Assembly (NCBI GenBank): GCA_038210495.1
Contig: JBBQWR010000002.1
Coordinates: forward strand, 120,793-184,792
Origin: JBBQWR01 sp038210495
Lineage (GTDB): Bacteria > Planctomycetota > Planctomycetia > Pirellulales > DATAWG01
Length of the DNA: 64,000 nucleotides
Direction: 5' to 3'
The notes beneath the pieces are model-generated. The model was not told the origin of the DNA. It did no database searches and saw only the letters and a list, made by a program, of their open reading frames with translations. Positions 60,543-64,000 of this stretch are shown in pieces (within the stretch, counting starts at the first letter, position 1; the number at the start of each line of letters is the position of its first letter). A program made the translations under genes and the position numbers.

Positions 60543-61679
60543 ATGGCAACGCTATCGACAAATGGCCGAAACATTCTAGGCGTCATTTGGGCCTCAATTA
60601 GTTCCGGACGATTCATCCCGGACGATCCGAGGACGTTTCTCGGTTACAAGGAGGTCCACGACACGCTTAATTTAAGCATGATCGGCGAAACCTGGGGTCA
60701 AAGCTTTTTGCACCACGGCGGACTTGATTTGGCCCAATGGGCAAAGGATGAAAACCTACCGGCGGTCACCGGGCTTGTCATCGACCGCGACTCATTTGTG
60801 CCCGGTGGCGACTATTTCCGACTCTATGGGCGACGCAAGGATGACATTAAATGGTGGCTAGATCAGGTTTCTCGAGCGGCAGAATTCGATTGGCACCAAC
60901 ATTTGGTCCCGCTGATTCAAACTCCGTTTGTCGTTGGGAAAGCGTACAGTCGGCCCGACATCTATCGCTTGCTCGCAGTTCCTGAAGCTCTACAAGGGGG
61001 CGACTGGAACACAGGCAGCCACAAGCATGGTGAGGATTGGTTTGTTTTCGCGACAGTAGGAACAGCGAGCCGCACAGGTCATGATTACGACAATTATTGG
61101 GAGGGTAATCGCCTCGTTTGGAGGGGTCGCACAAATTCACGTCTCGATCAGCCGAAGACGCAAGCGATGATTACCGACGATCGAGGAATCCTGATATTCT
61201 CACGCGTCGATGATCGTATTCCATTTACTTTCGAGGGACGGGCCGTCGCAGATGGTCACATCGATTCAGTGCCCGTCACGGTTTATTGGCGATTTCCAGA
61301 TGAGAATAGAGAGCGAACCGAGACGCTGTCCGAGGAACTGACAGATCGCCGAACATTAAGAGAAGGAGCTGCCCAGCAAATTACGGTGCTTGCTTACGAA
61401 CGAAATCCAGAGGCCCGCCGCCGTTGCATCGAGCTGTACGGCTACGATTGTGCCGTATGTGGTTTCAATTTCGCAGCTTCTTTCGGCGAGCTCGGTAAGG
61501 AATACATCCAAGTCCACCACCTCCGCGAGTTGTCGTCGGTCGGCGAAGAATATGAAGTCGACCCGGCCGCCGACTTGCGACCCGTCTGCCCAAATTGCCA
61601 TGCGATGCTCCACAGGCGGTCCCCGGTCCTCTCAATTGAGGATCTAAAGAGAATTATTGCGCAGCATGCCGAAATCTAA
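60543..61679 (+). CDS. HNH endonuclease with DUF3427-like domain
   Basis: 378 residues. Middle part (about 130-250) contains DUF3427-type sequence (DWFVFATVGTASRTGHDYDNYWEGNRLVWRGRTNS), also found C-terminal to helicase-nucleases. C-terminal HNH zinc finger: CAVCGFNF, VHHLRELSSVG, CPNCHAMLH (four Cys, catalytic His). Resembles predicted modification-dependent restriction enzymes. No associated methyltransferase. The next gene encodes an Mrr-like protein only 20 bases downstream, suggesting an operon of two nucleases. Confidence 0.85.
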   Translation: MATLSTNGRNILGVIWASISSGRFIPDDPRTFLGYKEVHDTLNLSMIGETWGQSFLHHGGLDLAQWAKDENLPAVTGLVIDRDSFVPGGDYFRLYGRRKDDIKWWLDQVSRAAEFDWHQHLVPLIQTPFVVGKAYSRPDIYRLLAVPEALQGGDWNTGSHKHGEDWFVFATVGTASRTGHDYDNYWEGNRLVWRGRTNSRLDQPKTQAMITDDRGILIFSRVDDRIPFTFEGRAVADGHIDSVPVTVYWRFPDENRERTETLSEELTDRRTLREGAAQQITVLAYERNPEARRRCIELYGYDCAVCGFNFAASFGELGKEYIQVHHLRELSSVGEEYEVDPAADLRPVCPNCHAMLHRRSPVLSIEDLKRIIAQHAEI

Positions 61680-61699
61680 GGGGCAGAGGAGGGGCCGCT

Positions 61700-62197
61700 A
61701 TGAGCAAGAAATTTGAGACTTATGAACAGGTTTCGCAATACTTGCTCGATCGATTTGCCGCTGACTTGGGTCTCGACAAGGTTGAGGGAAAGCAAGAGAT
61801 CAAGGGGCAACAGTCGGGAACGACATGGGAGATCGACGCGAAGGGGATTCGGATCGGGAATGACGGATTCGTGATCGTCGAATGTCGACGCTACACGACT
61901 TCTTCCCTTAAGCAAGAGCACTTGGCCGCGATAGCGTATCGCATAACCGATACGGGGGCAAAGGGTGGAATCGTCGTCAGCCCTCTTGCATTGCAGGAAG
62001 GTGCCAAGAAAATTGCGGAAGCTGAAGGTATCGTCGAAGTGAAACTGAACCCGGATGCCACAAAGCACGAATACGTTCTCAAGTTTCTGAACAAGGTGAT
62101 GATTGGAGTCCGCGACGTGTTGAGCATCCAACAATCGATTGCGGTAAGAATTGAACGCAAGGACGATGGGACGAGCGAAGAACTCAAATTGCTCTAA
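61700..62197 (+). CDS. PD-(D/E)XK nuclease-like protein (Mrr_cat type)
   Basis: 165 residues. Core IDAKGIRIGNDGFVIVECRRYTTSSLKQEHLAAIAYRITDTGAKGGIVVS corresponds to restriction-endonuclease Mrr catalytic fold: acidic Asp in WEIDAKG and E-x-R (ECRR) rather than E-x-K. The C-terminal helix region is unassigned. Start ATG 61700, GGGGCCGCT spacer. Probably a stand-alone DNA- or RNA-cleaving partner of the HNH protein. Confidence 0.75.
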   Translation: MSKKFETYEQVSQYLLDRFAADLGLDKVEGKQEIKGQQSGTTWEIDAKGIRIGNDGFVIVECRRYTTSSLKQEHLAAIAYRITDTGAKGGIVVSPLALQEGAKKIAEAEGIVEVKLNPDATKHEYVLKFLNKVMIGVRDVLSIQQSIAVRIERKDDGTSEELKLL

Positions 62198-62222
62198 GCG
62201 GACGGTGGGCGATTGGCCACTC

Positions 62223-62915
62223 TCACCACACCACCTCGGCGGCGAGGTATTCGCTTAGCACAATGCGGACGACAATTTCTCCGGGCTGGGATACCAAATA
62301 ACGGTATCGCCCTGCCTGCAGGACGTTCCATCCGCTCTCCGGGTCGTAAGTCCCGTTGCCACCAACAATCAAATTTACGAACGACCGGCTGCCGATTTCC
62401 GGCCAGCCGGATGATTCGGGCACGGTCTCGAACGCGTACCGCTCCTCGGCTGACATCAGTGCCAACGGCACGGCCATGACGCGGGCCGGATCGTCGAGTT
62501 GTGGCTCGCAATACTGGTGGGCGACGTGCCCACGGGCCAGTTTCACGATCACCGTGCGGACACGGTCGTCGTCCGGCTTCCAGACGATGGTGCCGGACGC
62601 GTTTTCGGATCTGCTGGCGGCGATTCGCGCGGCGAGCGCCGGCGAGTGGAGTAATGAGGACCGGACCTTCGGTCGCTTCACTGCGGCTGCTTCAGTTGAG
62701 CCGCTGACGACGCAGTCAATCACGCACGCCAAGTACTCCTCATCGCGTGAGAAGCCGCTGTTGCACCGCTGGCACGAACCGACCAGCGGCAGGTCGTCGG
62801 GCAGCGGGTCGTCGAGCAGCACTCGGGATGCGACATGCTCGCGCGTCATCGGCGATGCACCGCAAAAGACGCAGAACGCTGCATGACGCTCATCGGCAAA
62901 CAGATGTCGTGGGTC
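62223..62915 (-). CDS. HNH-type zinc-finger protein
   Basis: 230 residues from MDPRHLFADERH. Zinc/HNH landmarks near the N-terminus: FCVFCGASPMTREHVASRVLL and SCQRCNSGFSRDEEYL (two CxxC pairs, central His). The rest is beta-rich without a recognised domain. It converges with the PD-(D/E)XK gene with only 25 bases between stops, a compact arrangement. Predicted nuclease; the family is close to HNH-5 type. Confidence 0.72.
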   Translation of the reverse strand, partial: DPRHLFADERHAAFCVFCGASPMTREHVASRVLLDDPLPDDLPLVGSCQRCNSGFSRDEEYLACVIDCVVSGSTEAAAVKRPKVRSSLLHSPALAARIAASRSENASGTIVWKPDDDRVRTVIVKLARGHVAHQYCEPQLDDPARVMAVPLALMSAEERYAFETVPESSGWPEIGSRSFVNLIVGGNGTYDPESGWNVLQAGRYRYLVSQPGEIVVRIVLSEYLAAEVVW

Positions 62916-63145
62916 CATTGGTTCCCTACCGGCGAAAGGGCCATCGTCAGCAATCGGCAATCATCGTGGCGTGCAACTGTGCCGTCAAGTTGGCCACCAT
63001 TATTACTGCCTCAAAGTCGACGGCCGTCCGACAGGTTCGCACGGACCAATTTCGAGGAGGTTGGTCCCGCTCCCCCGAAACCAACCGGGTTGTTAAATGG
63101 CGATGGGTTGTTAAGCAGAGATTCGGAGAGTTTTGGATCGAAATT

Positions 63146-63188
63146 CCGGGGTCCGAAGCCAACCTTGACGGTTGGTTCCGGACCCCGG
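63146..63188. repeat. Long imperfect hairpin
   Basis: Outer arms CCGGGGTCCG / CGGACCCCGG, inner CCAACC / GGTTGG with a small internal mismatch, loop TTGAC; about 19 paired bases. No following T run, so not a standard terminator. Confidence 0.65.
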
Positions 63189-63268
63189 TCCGCGTCTCTC
63201 GAAATGGAGAGCGCCGGGCCGGCGGGCGGATCGTCGCAAACCCTTGCGGCAAAAGGCCAGAAACGCGA

Positions 63269-63303
63269 AACGCCCGGCCGCCGATCTCTCGGCGTCGGGC
63301 GTT
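63269..63303 (-). terminator. Possible terminator hairpin
   Basis: Arms AACGCCCG/CGGGCGTT with inner CGCCGA/TCGGCG. On the minus strand it is followed by a weak TTTCGCGTTT tract. It lies 250 bases beyond the stop of the right-edge minus-strand gene. Confidence 0.4.
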
Positions 63304-63554
63304 AACTGGTGGGCCAGTCGGTTTCGCGCCTGGCGAAAAAGCTCCCCGAAGGCAACCCTGTTCATAAGCTCTCGCGCGCCAGGATCGACTCTGGACATAC
63401 CCGCGTGGCCGATCTGCGCCAGCGGCGCAGACTGCAAACGCCTGTAATCCCACGAGTTATCGTGCGTGTTTGAGGCTGCGTCCCGCGAGCTTGCGCAGGC
63501 GGATCGGCAATGGGACTTGATTTCCCGCTCGAAAGTGACGATAATGTTGACAGC

Positions 63555-64000
63555 TCATCCACCATGCGTGGAAGGAGTGTTAGACGCCGCTTCCCTTTGG
63601 GAGGCGGCGTTGGCTTTTCTGGCGGCGTCACGCGCAGCCCGCTTCTTCTTCTTCTCGTGCTCTCGGAACGTGCAATAGGCGGTCTTGAGCAAGTAGCAGT
63701 CAGGATTTCCCGCCTGCGTGGTTCCGCGCTCGCTGAGTACGACCAAGAACTCTTCCCCTACCCAAAGAAGATGCTCAACGTGCGGACCGCGCTGCTCGGT
63801 CCACGTCTCCACCTCCGGCGCGTTGGCGTTGTCAATCACGTTGCGAATCCAGCCGATACGGCTACACCGATCAAGGTCTGGGACACGATCATCCTCAACA
63901 TTTCCCGTAGAGATGCAGTGCCAGAAGCCAAACTCTTTACCATCAGTCGGTGGTTGCTTTCTGACCGCGATGGGACGGCCCTTAAACGCAGCTTTTCTTC
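63555..64000 (-). CDS. Hypothetical protein, 5' partial at right edge
   Basis: At least 148 residues; the frame is open to the window edge. Visible order: basic FKGRPIAVRK, then GKEFGFWHCISTG, DDRVPDLDRCSRIGWIRNVIDNAN, WTEQRGPHVEHLLWVGEEFLVVLSERG, and CYLLKTAYCTFREHEKKKKRAARDAARKAN. The arrangement of a strand-rich core ending in a TAY and basic helix resembles small RelE/barnase-like RNase toxins and phage ORFs, but that is a guess from the pattern; no catalytic residues confirmed. Confidence 0.5.
   Translation of the reverse strand, partial: RKAAFKGRPIAVRKQPPTDGKEFGFWHCISTGNVEDDRVPDLDRCSRIGWIRNVIDNANAPEVETWTEQRGPHVEHLLWVGEEFLVVLSERGTTQAGNPDCYLLKTAYCTFREHEKKKKRAARDAARKANAASQREAASNTPSTHGG

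Larger units (their letters stand above)
62961..63554. other. Gene-poor region with strong hairpins
   Basis: Carries two large hairpins (63146-63188 and 63269-63303) and a short palindrome at 63414-63430 (CTGCGCC/GGCGCAG). Overlapping frames here have no recognisable content. Confidence 0.4.

Noticed and set aside
62947..63453. Minus-strand 168-codon frame in the hairpin region
   Set aside because: Composed of hairpin and repeat sequence; the amino-acid pattern is typical of non-coding GC-rich DNA.

Overview
The window looks like a chromosomal segment of a planctomycete, probably Pirellulales-like. It is GC-rich (roughly 60 percent by eye). It carries a secreted S53 protease with the LEPRQMLS-type N-terminal motif, PQQ-propeller and leucine-rich-repeat proteins, two Hanks-type kinases, LpxB next to a DUF4254 protein, and many short dispersed inverted repeats. 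No rRNA and no complete tRNA gene was found. All calls come from reading the sequence and recognising families; no search was run.

Region 1 (1-32445) is ordinary host chromosome. It holds the 3' part of a CheB/CheR-linked hybrid histidine kinase, a membrane PQQ protein, a fumarylacetoacetase-family enzyme, ApbE, an ABC exporter pair whose permease carries a one-base frameshift, a Tat-exported intradiol dioxygenase, a sigma-54 activator, an exported SAM methyltransferase, a 31-residue Lys/Ala peptide with its own terminator, an SGNH protein, a site-2 protease, LpxB and a GT2 enzyme, DUF4254, a sedolisin, a LarA-family protein, a CLC antiporter with fluoride-type signatures, two MFS carriers, a glycosyltransferase, a nucleotidyltransferase toxin-like pair and a Ser/Thr kinase.

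Region 2 (32446-39300) is a scar zone. It has an integrase fragment, a DUF433/DUF5615 toxin-antitoxin pair whose antitoxin is frameshifted, a carbonic anhydrase fragment beside one copy of a 52-bp direct repeat, a tRNA-Asn 3' half that looks like an attachment-site remnant, a tyrosine integrase with a chimeric 5' end, and a secreted beta-strand-repeat protein cut off by a convergent kinase gene.

Region 3 (about 41900-57370) is a phage-like element, mostly on the minus strand. From right to left it carries a regulated early promoter, small conserved proteins, a sigma-like factor, a primase-helicase flanked by 9-bp repeats, a ParB-methyltransferase, overlapping terminase subunits, a tyrosine recombinase, a portal fragment fused to a WYL fragment, a tyrosine-phosphatase-like protein, a truncated phosphoesterase and a second sigma-like factor. 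I see no capsid, tail or lysis genes, so it is either a decayed prophage or a phage satellite. Plus-strand cargo (a HARE-HTH gene with a 58-residue partner and terminator, and a methyltransferase) interrupts it.

Region 4 (57368-64000) starts with a serine recombinase/DUF2924 cassette. Next to it lies a nuclease-rich block: a DUF3427-like HNH protein, an Mrr-like PD-(D/E)XK protein and a convergent second HNH protein. This block is the best candidate here for an uncharacterised defence system. A partial gene runs off the right edge.
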